Below, in pieces: positions 53,210 through 61,640 of a stretch of DNA of 64,000 nucleotides. The translations under genes were made by a program, and so were the position numbers. The DNA comes from Desulfovibrionales bacterium (lineage in GTDB: Bacteria > Desulfobacterota > Desulfovibrionia > Desulfovibrionales > Desulfovibrionaceae): contig JASGMV010000002.1 of assembly GCA_030156255.1 (NCBI GenBank), positions 62,001-126,000 of the forward strand, given 5' to 3'. How positions within the stretch are numbered: the first letter of the stretch is position 1; each line of letters begins with the position of its first letter. The notes beneath the pieces are model-generated. The model made no database searches. It was not told the origin of the DNA and saw nothing but the letters and a program-made list of their open reading frames with translations.

Positions 53210-53734
53210 ATGCTCGATAAGCTATTCACTTCCAAGACCCGGATCAAGCTGCTCTTGAAGTTGTTCTTGAATCCCGAGGTTTCATCCTATTTACGCGAAC
53301 TTTCAAGCGAATTTTCCTTGTCGCCCAACGCCCTCAAGGAGGAGCTGGATGGGCTGTCCGGGGCCGGCTATCTTGAGAAGAAGAAGAAGGGGCGGTACAT
53401 CTATTACAAGGCCAACACAAAGCATCCCTTTTTCCCCGAGATCAGCTCCATCGTGCGCAAGCATATGGGGATCGACCGCCTTATTGACGAGATCGTGAAC
53501 CATATCGGCAAGGTGGAGGAGGCTTATCTCCTGGACGATTACGCCCAGGGGGTTGATTCCGGACTGATCGACGTGCTTATTGTCGGCGAGGTGGACATTA
53601 CCAAGGTGTTGGAGGTCTGCCGGCCCATAGAAAAAAAATTATCCCGCAAGATACGGCCGATGGTGATGACCTCGGAAGAGCTTGCAGCCAACCGGGGAAT
53701 TTTGGATAAGCGGCCGCATTGGAAAATTATCTGA
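53210..53734 (+). CDS. Winged-helix transcriptional regulator with degenerate nucleotidyltransferase-like domain
   Basis: 174 residues from ATG 53210. Residues ~1-75 form an ArsR/MarR-type winged helix (LRELSSEFSLSPNALKEELDGLSGAGYLEKKKKGRYIYYKAN). Residues ~95-165 (AYLLDDYAQGVDSGLIDVLIVGEVD) look like an MNT nucleotidyltransferase fold, but without the Gly-Ser and paired Asp of active enzymes. Proteins of this layout are common in polysaccharide loci. It is the only regulator in the glycan region and is preceded by the 26-bp element, so it may bind that element and autoregulate. Confidence 0.82.
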   Translation: MLDKLFTSKTRIKLLLKLFLNPEVSSYLRELSSEFSLSPNALKEELDGLSGAGYLEKKKKGRYIYYKANTKHPFFPEISSIVRKHMGIDRLIDEIVNHIGKVEEAYLLDDYAQGVDSGLIDVLIVGEVDITKVLEVCRPIEKKLSRKIRPMVMTSEELAANRGILDKRPHWKII

Positions 53735-53749
53735 GGTAACAACGACATC

Positions 53750-54880
53750 ATGACGATACCATTTATAGATTTGAAGACCCAAATCGCTCGCGTCCGCGAC
53801 GATCTTGACCGCCGTATGGCTGCAGTAGTCGAGCACGGCCAGTTCATCCTTGGCCCGGAAGTGAAGGCGCTTGAGTCCGAACTGGCCGGCTTTTCCGGAC
53901 GCAGCCGCGCCATCGGCGTGTCCTCCGGTTCGGACGCCCTGCTGCTGGCGCTTATGGCGTTGGGCGTGGGGCCGGGCGACGCCGTTCTGGTTCCGGCTTT
54001 CACCTTTGTGGCGCCGGCCGAGATGGCCGTGTTGCTTGGCGCGACGCCCGTCTTCGTGGACGTGGACCCAGTTACGTTCAACATGGACCCGGCCAGTGCG
54101 GAACAAGCGGTGAGCGAACTCAAAAAGCGGCCGGAGTTGCGTCTTAAGGCGATCATAGCCGTGGACCTGTTCGGCGTTCCGGCCGATTTCCAACGCTTGA
54201 CCACATTGGCGAAGGAGGCGAGGGTGGTCCTCATTGAGGACGCGGCCCAGAGTTTCGGAGCCGAGCGCTTCGGCCGCAAGTCCTGCTCCTTCGGCGACAT
54301 CTCCTGCACGTCGTTTTTCCCGGCCAAGCCTTTGGGATGTCTGGGCGACGGCGGTATGTGCTTCACCGATGACGAGGAAATCGAGGCAAAAATCCGTTCG
54401 CTGCTGTTTCACGGCTGCGGGGAGATTCGCTACGAACACGTGCGGATCGGCGTCAATGGTCGGTTGGACACGCTTCAAGCCGCAGCGTTGCAGGCCAAGA
54501 TGACGATTTTCCCGGACGAAATCGAGAAGCGCAACCTCGTTGCCGACCGCTACCGTGAACTGTTGGCCGGAGTGAAAGATTTGATTGCTCCGCAGCCACC
54601 CGAAGGATGCACGAGCGTCTGGGCGCAGTATTGCGTTTTGTCCCGCGATGCAGCGCACCGCAAGGCGCTCTTCGCCGCTCTGGATAAGGAAGGCGTCCCA
54701 CACGCCATCCACTACCCCATGCCGCTGCATCAACAGCCGGCTTACAAGCAGTATGCTGACGGTCCTGGGCAATTTCCCGTGTCGGAATCCCTGTGTGAAC
54801 GAATTTTCGCACTGCCCATGCATCCGTATTTGAAAGAAGAAGACCAGGCGCGCATCGCCCAGGCCTTGAAAAACGCCTGA
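53750..54880 (+). CDS. DegT/DnrJ/EryC1 aminotransferase (WbpE-like)
   Basis: 376 residues. MTIPFIDLKTQIARVRDDLDRRMAAVVEHGQFILGPEV is the opening of WbpE/DegT sugar aminotransferases. SSGSDALLLAL, VPAFTFVAPAE, VLIEDAAQSFGA and PLP Lys193 in SFFPAKPLGCLGDGG are visible. It is the fourth DegT-type aminotransferase in this locus and pairs with the cytidylyltransferase that follows. The keto-sugar substrate is unknown. Confidence 0.88.
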   Translation: MTIPFIDLKTQIARVRDDLDRRMAAVVEHGQFILGPEVKALESELAGFSGRSRAIGVSSGSDALLLALMALGVGPGDAVLVPAFTFVAPAEMAVLLGATPVFVDVDPVTFNMDPASAEQAVSELKKRPELRLKAIIAVDLFGVPADFQRLTTLAKEARVVLIEDAAQSFGAERFGRKSCSFGDISCTSFFPAKPLGCLGDGGMCFTDDEEIEAKIRSLLFHGCGEIRYEHVRIGVNGRLDTLQAAALQAKMTIFPDEIEKRNLVADRYRELLAGVKDLIAPQPPEGCTSVWAQYCVLSRDAAHRKALFAALDKEGVPHAIHYPMPLHQQPAYKQYADGPGQFPVSESLCERIFALPMHPYLKEEDQARIAQALKNA

Positions 54881-54902
54881 GCCACGGAAGAGGAGTCCAA
54901 GA

Positions 54903-55664
54903 ATGATCGCGGCGATCCTGATCGGCCGGAAAGGCAGCACCGGATTTCCAGGGAAGAACACCATGGAGGTCCTTGGTCGTAAACTCAGCGAATACCCTTT
55001 GCTTGCGGCCGCAAACTCCCGCGGCGTGGATCAGGTCTTTGTCTCCACGGACGATCCGGTCATTATGGAAATCGGCGGAAAGTACGGCGCGACGATCATC
55101 GACCGTCCCGCCTATCTGGCGACGAAGGAGGCTTTGGGCGAGGACGCCTATGTCCATGCTCTGAGCGTGATCCGCGAGAAGCATCTGCCGGTCGGAGAAG
55201 AACTGGAGCAGTTGGTTCTGCTGATGTGCAACGCCGCGACCATCACGGCCGCGACCATCGACCAGGGGGTCGAGGCGTTGCGCGAGCATCCGGACTACGA
55301 CTCGGCCGTGACCGTGTCCTGCTACAACATGTGGAGCCCGCTACGGGCGCGTAAGATCGGCGAGGACGGTTTGCTGCACCCCTTTGTTCCGTTCGAGGCC
55401 TTCGGCGATCCCGAGACCTTGAACTGCGACCGGGATTCCCAAGGCGACGTTTGGTTTGCGGACATGGACGTGTCCGTGGTGCGCCCGCAAAATCTCGACA
55501 ACATGCACGCCGGGCTCTTGCCGCAAAAGTGGATGGGGCGAAAGATTTACCCCCTCAAGCAATGGGGCGGCGGGGATATTGACTATGAATGGCAGGTCCC
55601 GGTGGTGGAGTTTCGGCTGAAGAAGCTCGGGTTTACTGAAACCTCAACCCCCTACGACAAGTAG
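54903..55664 (+). CDS. CMP-sugar synthetase-like cytidylyltransferase
   Basis: 253 residues with GAGGAG upstream. ILIGRKGSTGFPGKN is the NeuA-type nucleotide motif, varied at the start (RKGSTG for RGGSKG). QVFVSTDDPVIMEI and LMCNAATITAATI also fit, as does an active DVWFADMDVSV region. It diverges from the LegF- and PseF-like enzymes, so a third activated ulosonic acid, possibly a Kdo8N-like one, is plausible. Substrate unproven. Confidence 0.75.
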   Translation: MIAAILIGRKGSTGFPGKNTMEVLGRKLSEYPLLAAANSRGVDQVFVSTDDPVIMEIGGKYGATIIDRPAYLATKEALGEDAYVHALSVIREKHLPVGEELEQLVLLMCNAATITAATIDQGVEALREHPDYDSAVTVSCYNMWSPLRARKIGEDGLLHPFVPFEAFGDPETLNCDRDSQGDVWFADMDVSVVRPQNLDNMHAGLLPQKWMGRKIYPLKQWGGGDIDYEWQVPVVEFRLKKLGFTETSTPYDK

Positions 55665-55665
55665 C

Positions 55666-56658
55666 ATGCCGACGGTCAAAGCCGATCCCAACGCCAACCT
55701 GACCGTGCTTGGCGGGGTGTCCGTGCATGAAAGCCGGGACCCCCGCTATCTGGAGTACCGGCGGGAGTGGATGGAGAACCCCAAGAATTTTGTTGTCCGG
55801 GATTTCCCGGTGCATTTGGATATCGAGGCCACGAATCGCTGCAATCTGCGCTGCACCTTCTGCGATAAGCTGCCCTTGCTCAAACCCGAGGATTTCGGGG
55901 ATCTGGACTTCGATCTGTTCCGCAAGATCATTGACGAAGGGGAGCGGGGCGACCTCTGCGGGCTCAAGCTCTCCTATCGGGGGGAGCCGTTGCTGCATCC
56001 CCGGTTGGCCGAGATGGTCGCTTACGCCAAGGATCACGGACTGTTGGATATTTATTTCAACACCAACGCCATGCTGCTGACGGAGAAAAAGGCGCGGGAC
56101 TTGATTGACGCCCGGCTGGATCGCATTTCCATCTCCGTGGAGGGCGTGGACCCCGTCCCCTTCGAACGCGAGCGCGTGGGCGCCAAGTTCGACAAAATCA
56201 AAGAGAACGTTGGCCGCCTGAAACGGTTACGTGAGGAAATGGGACGGGGGATTCCAAAGATTCGCATCCAGACCGTAACGCTGCCGGACATCGACATGGA
56301 GGAGTATGCGGCGTACTGGGGGCCATTTTGCGATGAGACCGCTTCCGTGGATTATAAGGACGTGGAAAACCGGGACGAAGCGCTTGTCGAACCGGATTGG
56401 GCGTGCCCTCAGCTTTGGCAGCGTATGACCGTGGAATGGGACGGGGCGGTCATGCCGTGCAACAACGACGACTTCCGGACGTTGTCGCCGGGTAATCTGA
56501 AGGATATTTCCGTACGCGAGGCGTGGCGCGCGCCCGTGGTGGAGGCGGCCCGCAGGCTGCACAAGGAGGGACGCTCCCACGAGGTGGAGGCCTGCAACGG
56601 TTGTCCGTGGCGAACCACGCAGATTTTGAAGAAACGCGAGCGGGGAAGACGCAGCTAA
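55666..56658 (+). CDS. Radical SAM protein with SPASM/twitch-type C-terminus
   Basis: 330 residues, starting two bases after the previous stop. Radical SAM cluster at Cys59, Cys63 and Cys66 (CNLRCTFC), with SYRGEPLLHP and ISISVEGVDP. The C-terminal part has ACPQLW, MPCNNDD and ACNGCPWR, four cysteines for an auxiliary iron-sulfur cluster. SPASM enzymes act on peptides, sugars and other substrates; in a glycan locus a sugar dehydrogenase, epimerase or dehydratase is possible. Not recognised further. Confidence 0.82.
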   Translation: MPTVKADPNANLTVLGGVSVHESRDPRYLEYRREWMENPKNFVVRDFPVHLDIEATNRCNLRCTFCDKLPLLKPEDFGDLDFDLFRKIIDEGERGDLCGLKLSYRGEPLLHPRLAEMVAYAKDHGLLDIYFNTNAMLLTEKKARDLIDARLDRISISVEGVDPVPFERERVGAKFDKIKENVGRLKRLREEMGRGIPKIRIQTVTLPDIDMEEYAAYWGPFCDETASVDYKDVENRDEALVEPDWACPQLWQRMTVEWDGAVMPCNNDDFRTLSPGNLKDISVREAWRAPVVEAARRLHKEGRSHEVEACNGCPWRTTQILKKRERGRRS

Positions 56659-56731
56659 AGCCCTTTCGTGGGCGATCGGTGCGGCTCCAAAGATTCGATT
56701 CATTGTCGCTCTTTCGATGCTAGGAGTAATC

Positions 56732-57472
56732 GTGGCGGAGAGTTATTCCGGACGCACCGTCCTGGTCACGGGCGGTTCCAGCGGCATCGGCCTTGAAATT
56801 TGTCGGGGGCTCGCCAGAAAAGGATGGCGTGTCTTCTGCCACTATCGCAGCAATTCGGATCGAGCCCTTGCTCTGAAGACCGAAATACAGGAAATGGGGC
56901 GCGAGTGCCTTTTGGTTCAGGCCGACCTCGGAAATGAGGCCGGAATCGAGTCCGTCGCTGTCCGAGCCAAGGAGCTGCAGGTGGACAGCCTCGTCAACAA
57001 TGCGGGAACTTATGTTTGCCCCAAGCCTTACGGCGAACTTGGGCTAAAGGACTACGTTTGCTCTTTCACCGTCAATGCGTTTGCTCCCGCAATACTCGCC
57101 TCTCGGCTTTTTGCCGGAATGGCGGAGCGGGGATTCGGGCGCATCGTGAATATCAGCTCTGTGGCCGCTAAGTATGGTGGCGGAGCGCAGTCAATGCACT
57201 ATGGCGCCGCCAAAAGGGCCTTGGAAGGAGTGACCAAGACTTTGGCTCGAGAGGGCGCCTTCAAAGGCGTGCTGGTGAACACGTTGCGCCCCGGGGTCAT
57301 TGATACCGATTTCCACGAAAAACACCCCAAGGACATGGCGGCCAGAATTGCCCTGATTCCCATGCGCCGCTTGGGCGAGGCTTCGGAAGTGGCCCGGCTT
57401 GCATGCTTTTTGGCGAGCGAAGAAAACACCTTCATTACGAACGAAACCATCGCTGTCGCGGGCGGTGAATAG
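56732..57472 (+). CDS. Classical short-chain dehydrogenase/reductase (FabG/PtmA-like)
   Basis: 246 residues from GTG 56732, chosen for AGGAG six bases upstream; an ATG at 56717 would precede that site. VLVTGGSSGIGLEICRGL, NNAGTY, NISSVAAKYGGGAQSMHYGAAK (catalytic Tyr and Lys) and PGVIDTDF match classical SDRs. In Campylobacter a similar SDR, PtmA, supplies the legionaminic pathway, which is one option here. Confidence 0.85.
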   Translation: MAESYSGRTVLVTGGSSGIGLEICRGLARKGWRVFCHYRSNSDRALALKTEIQEMGRECLLVQADLGNEAGIESVAVRAKELQVDSLVNNAGTYVCPKPYGELGLKDYVCSFTVNAFAPAILASRLFAGMAERGFGRIVNISSVAAKYGGGAQSMHYGAAKRALEGVTKTLAREGAFKGVLVNTLRPGVIDTDFHEKHPKDMAARIALIPMRRLGEASEVARLACFLASEENTFITNETIAVAGGE

Positions 57473-57498
57473 TTTTTAAGACGTTACCGGGAATACTT

Positions 57499-58431
57499 AT
57501 GGTCATGAGGGCTTCTGAAAGAGGTAAAGTGGTCGTGGTCGGAGGCGCGGGATTCATGGGAAGCCATCTCGCCGATGCACTTTCCGACGCTGGATATGCT
57601 GTTACAATTTTTGATATTTCGCCATCCCGGTGGTTGAGAGAGAGTCAGACGATGGTCGTCGGCGACGTCATGGACGCTCAGGCCCTGCGGGGCTGTTGCC
57701 GCGATGCTCGGTATGTCTACCACTTGGCGGGCGTTGCGGATATCGGGGCGGCTGCGGCCGCACCGCGCAAAACCATCGAGATGAACGTGGTGGGCAGCCT
57801 TAACGTGATGGAGGCCTGCGTCGAATCCAAAGTCGAGCGGTTCATGTTTGCGTCCACGGTGTATGTATATAGCGACAAAGGTTCGTTCTACCGGGTGAGC
57901 AAACAAGCGGTGGAGTCCATCGTGGAAGTCTTTGATGCTCAGTACGGTTTGGACTACACCATTTTGAGGTACGGTTCGCTGTACGGACCCAGGGCTCAAG
58001 CCTGGAACGGCTTGAAAAGGTGGGTGACCCAGGCGGTGAAGAGCGGGCGCATTGTGTACCCCGGCGAGGGATTGGAACGTCGGGAATACATCCACGTTAA
58101 GGATGCGGCCCGCCTTAGTGTTCGCGCCTTGTCCGAAGAATTTTCCCGACAGTGCCTGACCGTCACCGGCGCGCAGATCATGACCGTGAAAGACGTGCTG
58201 AACATGATCGGCGAGATCTGCGGTTTGCCCATAGATGTGGAGTTCTCTCGAGAAACTTCGGATTACAAGACCTCACACTATGCGTTGACGCCATACCGGT
58301 ACACGCCTAAACGCGGCCGCAAACTCGTCCCGGACTACTTCGTGGACTTGGGGCAGGGGATTCTCGATCTTGTTGAAGAGCTGGATGGTGAACACAACGG
58401 GTCCGGGGAGGACTCCGCACGGGAGCTATGA
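57499..58431 (+). CDS. NAD-dependent epimerase/dehydratase (extended SDR)
   Basis: 310 residues (ATG 57499 or 57505). VVVVGGAGFMGSHLADAL, MFASTVYVYSDKGSFYRVSKQ with catalytic Tyr131 and Lys135, RYGSLYGPRAQ and REYIHVKDAA match UDP-sugar epimerases. It is distinct from the extended SDR at 29975. It overlaps the next gene at its stop. Confidence 0.87.
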   Translation: MVMRASERGKVVVVGGAGFMGSHLADALSDAGYAVTIFDISPSRWLRESQTMVVGDVMDAQALRGCCRDARYVYHLAGVADIGAAAAAPRKTIEMNVVGSLNVMEACVESKVERFMFASTVYVYSDKGSFYRVSKQAVESIVEVFDAQYGLDYTILRYGSLYGPRAQAWNGLKRWVTQAVKSGRIVYPGEGLERREYIHVKDAARLSVRALSEEFSRQCLTVTGAQIMTVKDVLNMIGEICGLPIDVEFSRETSDYKTSHYALTPYRYTPKRGRKLVPDYFVDLGQGILDLVEELDGEHNGSGEDSAREL

Positions 58432-59354
58432 TGAAAGTCGCTGTCACCACGTCCACTTTCGCTCAATATTCTCAGGAACCTTTGGAAAAGCTGCGCACTT
58501 GCGGCGCGACGCCGGTTCTCAACCCTTTCGGCCGCAAGCTGACGGAGGCGGAGACCATTGAAATGCTGGCCGACTGCGACGGCGTGGTGGCCGGCACGGA
58601 GCCTCTGACAGAGAAAGTCATGTCCGCCTGTCCGCGGCTGAAGGCCATTTCCCGTTGCGGCGTGGGCATGGACAATGTGGACGCCGAGGCCGCAAAAAAA
58701 CGCGGCGTCGCTGTCCGCAACACGCCCTTCGGCCCGACATTGGCCGTGGCCGAATTGGCGTTGGGCCTCGCTCTGGACCTGCTCCGAAACGTCAGCCGCA
58801 TGGATCGGGAACTGCGGGCCGGAACCTGGAAAAAGCGCATGGGCTCCACGCTGCAGGGCAAAAAGCTCGGAGTGATAGGCTTCGGCCGGATCGGGCGGGC
58901 CACGGCTCGGACCTTCGCCCCGCACGGTGTGGAGATAGGCTTTTACGATCCCTTCGTGGACAGGGCCGAAGAGGGCGAGCGCATGGAGCTGGACGTCTTG
59001 CTGGCTTGGGCCGACATCGTGACTCTGCACTGTTCCAAGCCTGAAGGCGTCGCGCATCTGCTCGGCGAGCGGGAGTTGGCCCTGATGCGGGAGGGGGCTT
59101 GGCTTATCAACGCCGGCCGCGGCGGATTGGTTGACGAGAGCGCTTTGTTCGAAGCTCTGAAGTCGGGACGCTTAGCCGGGGCGGCCGTGGACGTCTTTGA
59201 AAAGGAGCCGTATCACGGCCCTCTTTGCGAACTGGACAATGCGCTGCTGACGCCGCACATCGGCTCCTACGCCCGTGAGTCGCGGATTCAGATGGAGCTG
59301 GACGCCGTGGAGAATCTTCTGGAAGCCTTGGGAGCTGCGGCGCATGAAGGTTGA
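58431..59354 (+). CDS. D-isomer specific 2-hydroxyacid dehydrogenase
   Basis: 307 residues from ATG 58431, with GGGAG five bases upstream; ATG 58428 is just before it. GKKLGVIGFGRIGRATARTFAPHG is the NAD fold, INAGRGGLVDESALFEAL and VDVFEKEP follow, and TPHIGS has the catalytic His. It resembles phosphoglycerate and PdxB-like dehydrogenases. In this locus it might reduce or oxidise a 2-oxo/2-hydroxy acid, perhaps a glycan decoration. Overlaps both neighbours. Confidence 0.88.
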   Translation: MKVAVTTSTFAQYSQEPLEKLRTCGATPVLNPFGRKLTEAETIEMLADCDGVVAGTEPLTEKVMSACPRLKAISRCGVGMDNVDAEAAKKRGVAVRNTPFGPTLAVAELALGLALDLLRNVSRMDRELRAGTWKKRMGSTLQGKKLGVIGFGRIGRATARTFAPHGVEIGFYDPFVDRAEEGERMELDVLLAWADIVTLHCSKPEGVAHLLGERELALMREGAWLINAGRGGLVDESALFEALKSGRLAGAAVDVFEKEPYHGPLCELDNALLTPHIGSYARESRIQMELDAVENLLEALGAAAHEG

Positions 59355-59979
59355 GCTGGTGGTGTTCGACTGCGACGGCGTGCTCCTGGAGTCCGTGGAC
59401 GCCAAAAGCCGGGCCTTCGCGCGATGCGTCGAGGGCCTTGCGCCCGACGCCCCGGAACGGCTCATCGCCTATCATCTGGCGCATGGCGGGGTTAGCCGGC
59501 AAAAGAAGTTCGAATGGCTGTACCGGGAGGTGCTGGGCCGGGAGATCGACACCGCCGAAATGGACCGTCTTTGCGGCAGATTCACCGAACTTTGCTATGA
59601 CGAAGTCCTTCACGCCGAGTTCGTCCCCGGAGCGCAAAAGGTCCTTCAGGCCTGGGCCGGCCGCTTGCCCTTGTACGTGGCTTCGGGAGCGCCGCAGGAC
59701 GAACTCCGCACGATTTTCCGAGATCGCGGCCTGACCGTCTGCTTCAAGGGCGTATACGGTTCTCCGCCGGCCAAGGCCGACTTGCTGCGCCGGATCGCTT
59801 CCATGGAAAATATTGATCCGGCGGCCATGCTCATGGTCGGCGACAGCTCCACGGATATGGAGGCGGCCGAGGCCGTGGGAGCGATGTTCTACGGCCGCGG
59901 ACTGGCCTTTCAGGAGTCGGGACATCCCTGGGGCGAGGATTTGACCGGCTTGGCGGACTATCTGGCGGGCTTGACGTGA
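59344..59979 (+). CDS. HAD-superfamily phosphatase
   Basis: 211 residues from ATG 59344, inside the end of the dehydrogenase gene; an upstream frame is a shadow. VVFDCDGVLLESVDAKSRAF is motif I, YVASGAPQDELRTI motif II, PPAKADLLRRI motif III and MLMVGDSSTDMEAAEAVGA motif IV. A sugar-phosphate or phosphoglycolate-type substrate is likely. Overlaps the next gene by GTGA. Confidence 0.88.
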   Translation: MKVELVVFDCDGVLLESVDAKSRAFARCVEGLAPDAPERLIAYHLAHGGVSRQKKFEWLYREVLGREIDTAEMDRLCGRFTELCYDEVLHAEFVPGAQKVLQAWAGRLPLYVASGAPQDELRTIFRDRGLTVCFKGVYGSPPAKADLLRRIASMENIDPAAMLMVGDSSTDMEAAEAVGAMFYGRGLAFQESGHPWGEDLTGLADYLAGLT

Positions 59980-61523
59980 CGGGGGAGCCTGCGCGGCATT
60001 CGCTCCATCCAGGGCTTGCGCCGCTTTTTCGTCGGTTGCAGGAGGTGAATCAGACCGCTTATCGGCTGCCGTACGTGCTTTGCAACCGCGTGTTAAGTAA
60101 GATTCCGGACGCCGGAGCGTTGCTGGCGGCGTACACGGCCGAATATCCGCCGGCTGAACCGGGGCGCCTGCAAAAAGCTTGGACGCTTGTCCGTTACCTC
60201 GTCCGAAACGTCGTCTGGTTCGCCCTTCACGCCGCCTGGACCTTGGCCTGGATGTGCTCCGGACAGAAATACGATACGCGGCGCCGATCAGGGATTCGGC
60301 TCATCGACGCATATTTTCTTATAGGGAAGATTTTGGACTCCCGTTGTTTTCAGGACGTGTATTTCCCCGGGCTGACGGAAGAGATGCAGCGCCTGGACGA
60401 GGATTACATCCACTGCCCGAGATTTTACGGGGCCTACAATCCGATTCGATTTTTCAGGATGTTCCGGATTCTTGCGAAAGAGGGCCGGCCGGTGTTGTCC
60501 GAATTTCAGTTGCTGCGCTTTTCCGACAGGCTGCGCATGCTGCTTTGCATCGCTTTGTATCCACTGCAACTGTTGAAAGTCCTGCGGCTGCTCGGCGACA
60601 GCAGGGAGGATAAGGCGCTACGGTCCGCCTTGTGGAGGGCCATGGATGACGTCGTGCTCGGCGCTTACGCCAGGGGGCTTTTCGCCAAACGATTGTCCCA
60701 TATCTTTCGGGACGGCGCATGCATCAGCTGGTATGAGAACCAGGAACTCGAGAAATGCTTTATTCAAGGCTTGCGCAGCGGAAATCAGGGAATCCGAATC
60801 ATTGGGGCGCAGCTCTACATTTGGCCGGATTCCATTTTGAATTTTTTCCCCGACCCCGCGGAGCGGATGTTGGGTTTGACGCCGGATAAAATTTTGGCGA
60901 ATGGCCCCTATTATCTGCAACATACCCATGGAATAGACTGTGCTGTGGGCCCGTCATTGCGCTACCGCCGGTTATTCGAGCAACAGCGCCCAGAGCAGAA
61001 GGGCGATAGCGTCCTGCTGCTCACGTCGTACTTTGAAAACGAGACCCGGTTATTGCTGGAATGGGCCGGGGGCCTTGACTTGGGAGAACGCCTGAGCGTT
61101 CGTTTTCATCCTGCGGTGTCGGTGGAGGCGCACCGCGCACTTCTCCCCCGGGGGGCGAGCCTCTCGCAGGGCGATTTGTATGACGCCGTCCAATCGAGCA
61201 TGCTGGTTGCGGGCCGCTCCACGGGGGCGCTGGTCGAAGCTTTGGCGCTGGGAGTCCCATGCGTTACGCCGGTCTTTGACGGACGCTTCGTTCATCAGTA
61301 TTTGCCAGAAACAGGCCGCGGCGTTCTCTGGTTCGAGGTGCGGACCCGGCAGGAGTTCTCATCGCTATTGGATGAGTTGAGGCGGCCAAGCAGCGAACAA
61401 AGGCGGGCCAGGGACGAGACTGCGAAGTGGTTCCGCGAACACTTGTTTTGCGAACCTACTGCAGAAAGAATTTGTGAAGCCTTTGAGCTGGGAGCAAGAC
61501 GATCATTTTCCGCAGGCGGATGA
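59976..61523 (+). CDS. Unassigned surface-glycan transferase-like protein
   Basis: 515 residues from GTG 59976, overlapping the HAD stop. The N-terminal half is helical with one hydrophobic segment (LVRNVVWFALHAAWTLAWM). The C-terminal half has DSVLLLTSYFENETRLLLEWAGG, RFHPAVSVEAHRALLPRG and VQSSMLVAGRSTGALVEALALGVPCVTPVFDG, the pattern of GT-B-like capsule/LPS transferases. GC-rich, unlike the similar proteins at 37889 and 48270. No family assigned. Confidence 0.65.
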   Translation: MTGEPARHSLHPGLAPLFRRLQEVNQTAYRLPYVLCNRVLSKIPDAGALLAAYTAEYPPAEPGRLQKAWTLVRYLVRNVVWFALHAAWTLAWMCSGQKYDTRRRSGIRLIDAYFLIGKILDSRCFQDVYFPGLTEEMQRLDEDYIHCPRFYGAYNPIRFFRMFRILAKEGRPVLSEFQLLRFSDRLRMLLCIALYPLQLLKVLRLLGDSREDKALRSALWRAMDDVVLGAYARGLFAKRLSHIFRDGACISWYENQELEKCFIQGLRSGNQGIRIIGAQLYIWPDSILNFFPDPAERMLGLTPDKILANGPYYLQHTHGIDCAVGPSLRYRRLFEQQRPEQKGDSVLLLTSYFENETRLLLEWAGGLDLGERLSVRFHPAVSVEAHRALLPRGASLSQGDLYDAVQSSMLVAGRSTGALVEALALGVPCVTPVFDGRFVHQYLPETGRGVLWFEVRTRQEFSSLLDELRRPSSEQRRARDETAKWFREHLFCEPTAERICEAFELGARRSFSAGG

Positions 61524-61640
61524 GGATGACGCTGCATTTGACCGAAAGCGCCTTTTTCCGGCTAGGGATCGTTTTCCCCATCCCCAGATTCTCGGCAAAC
61601 AAACATTGCTCCAAGATGTAACTTCGAGGTGAGCCATTCC

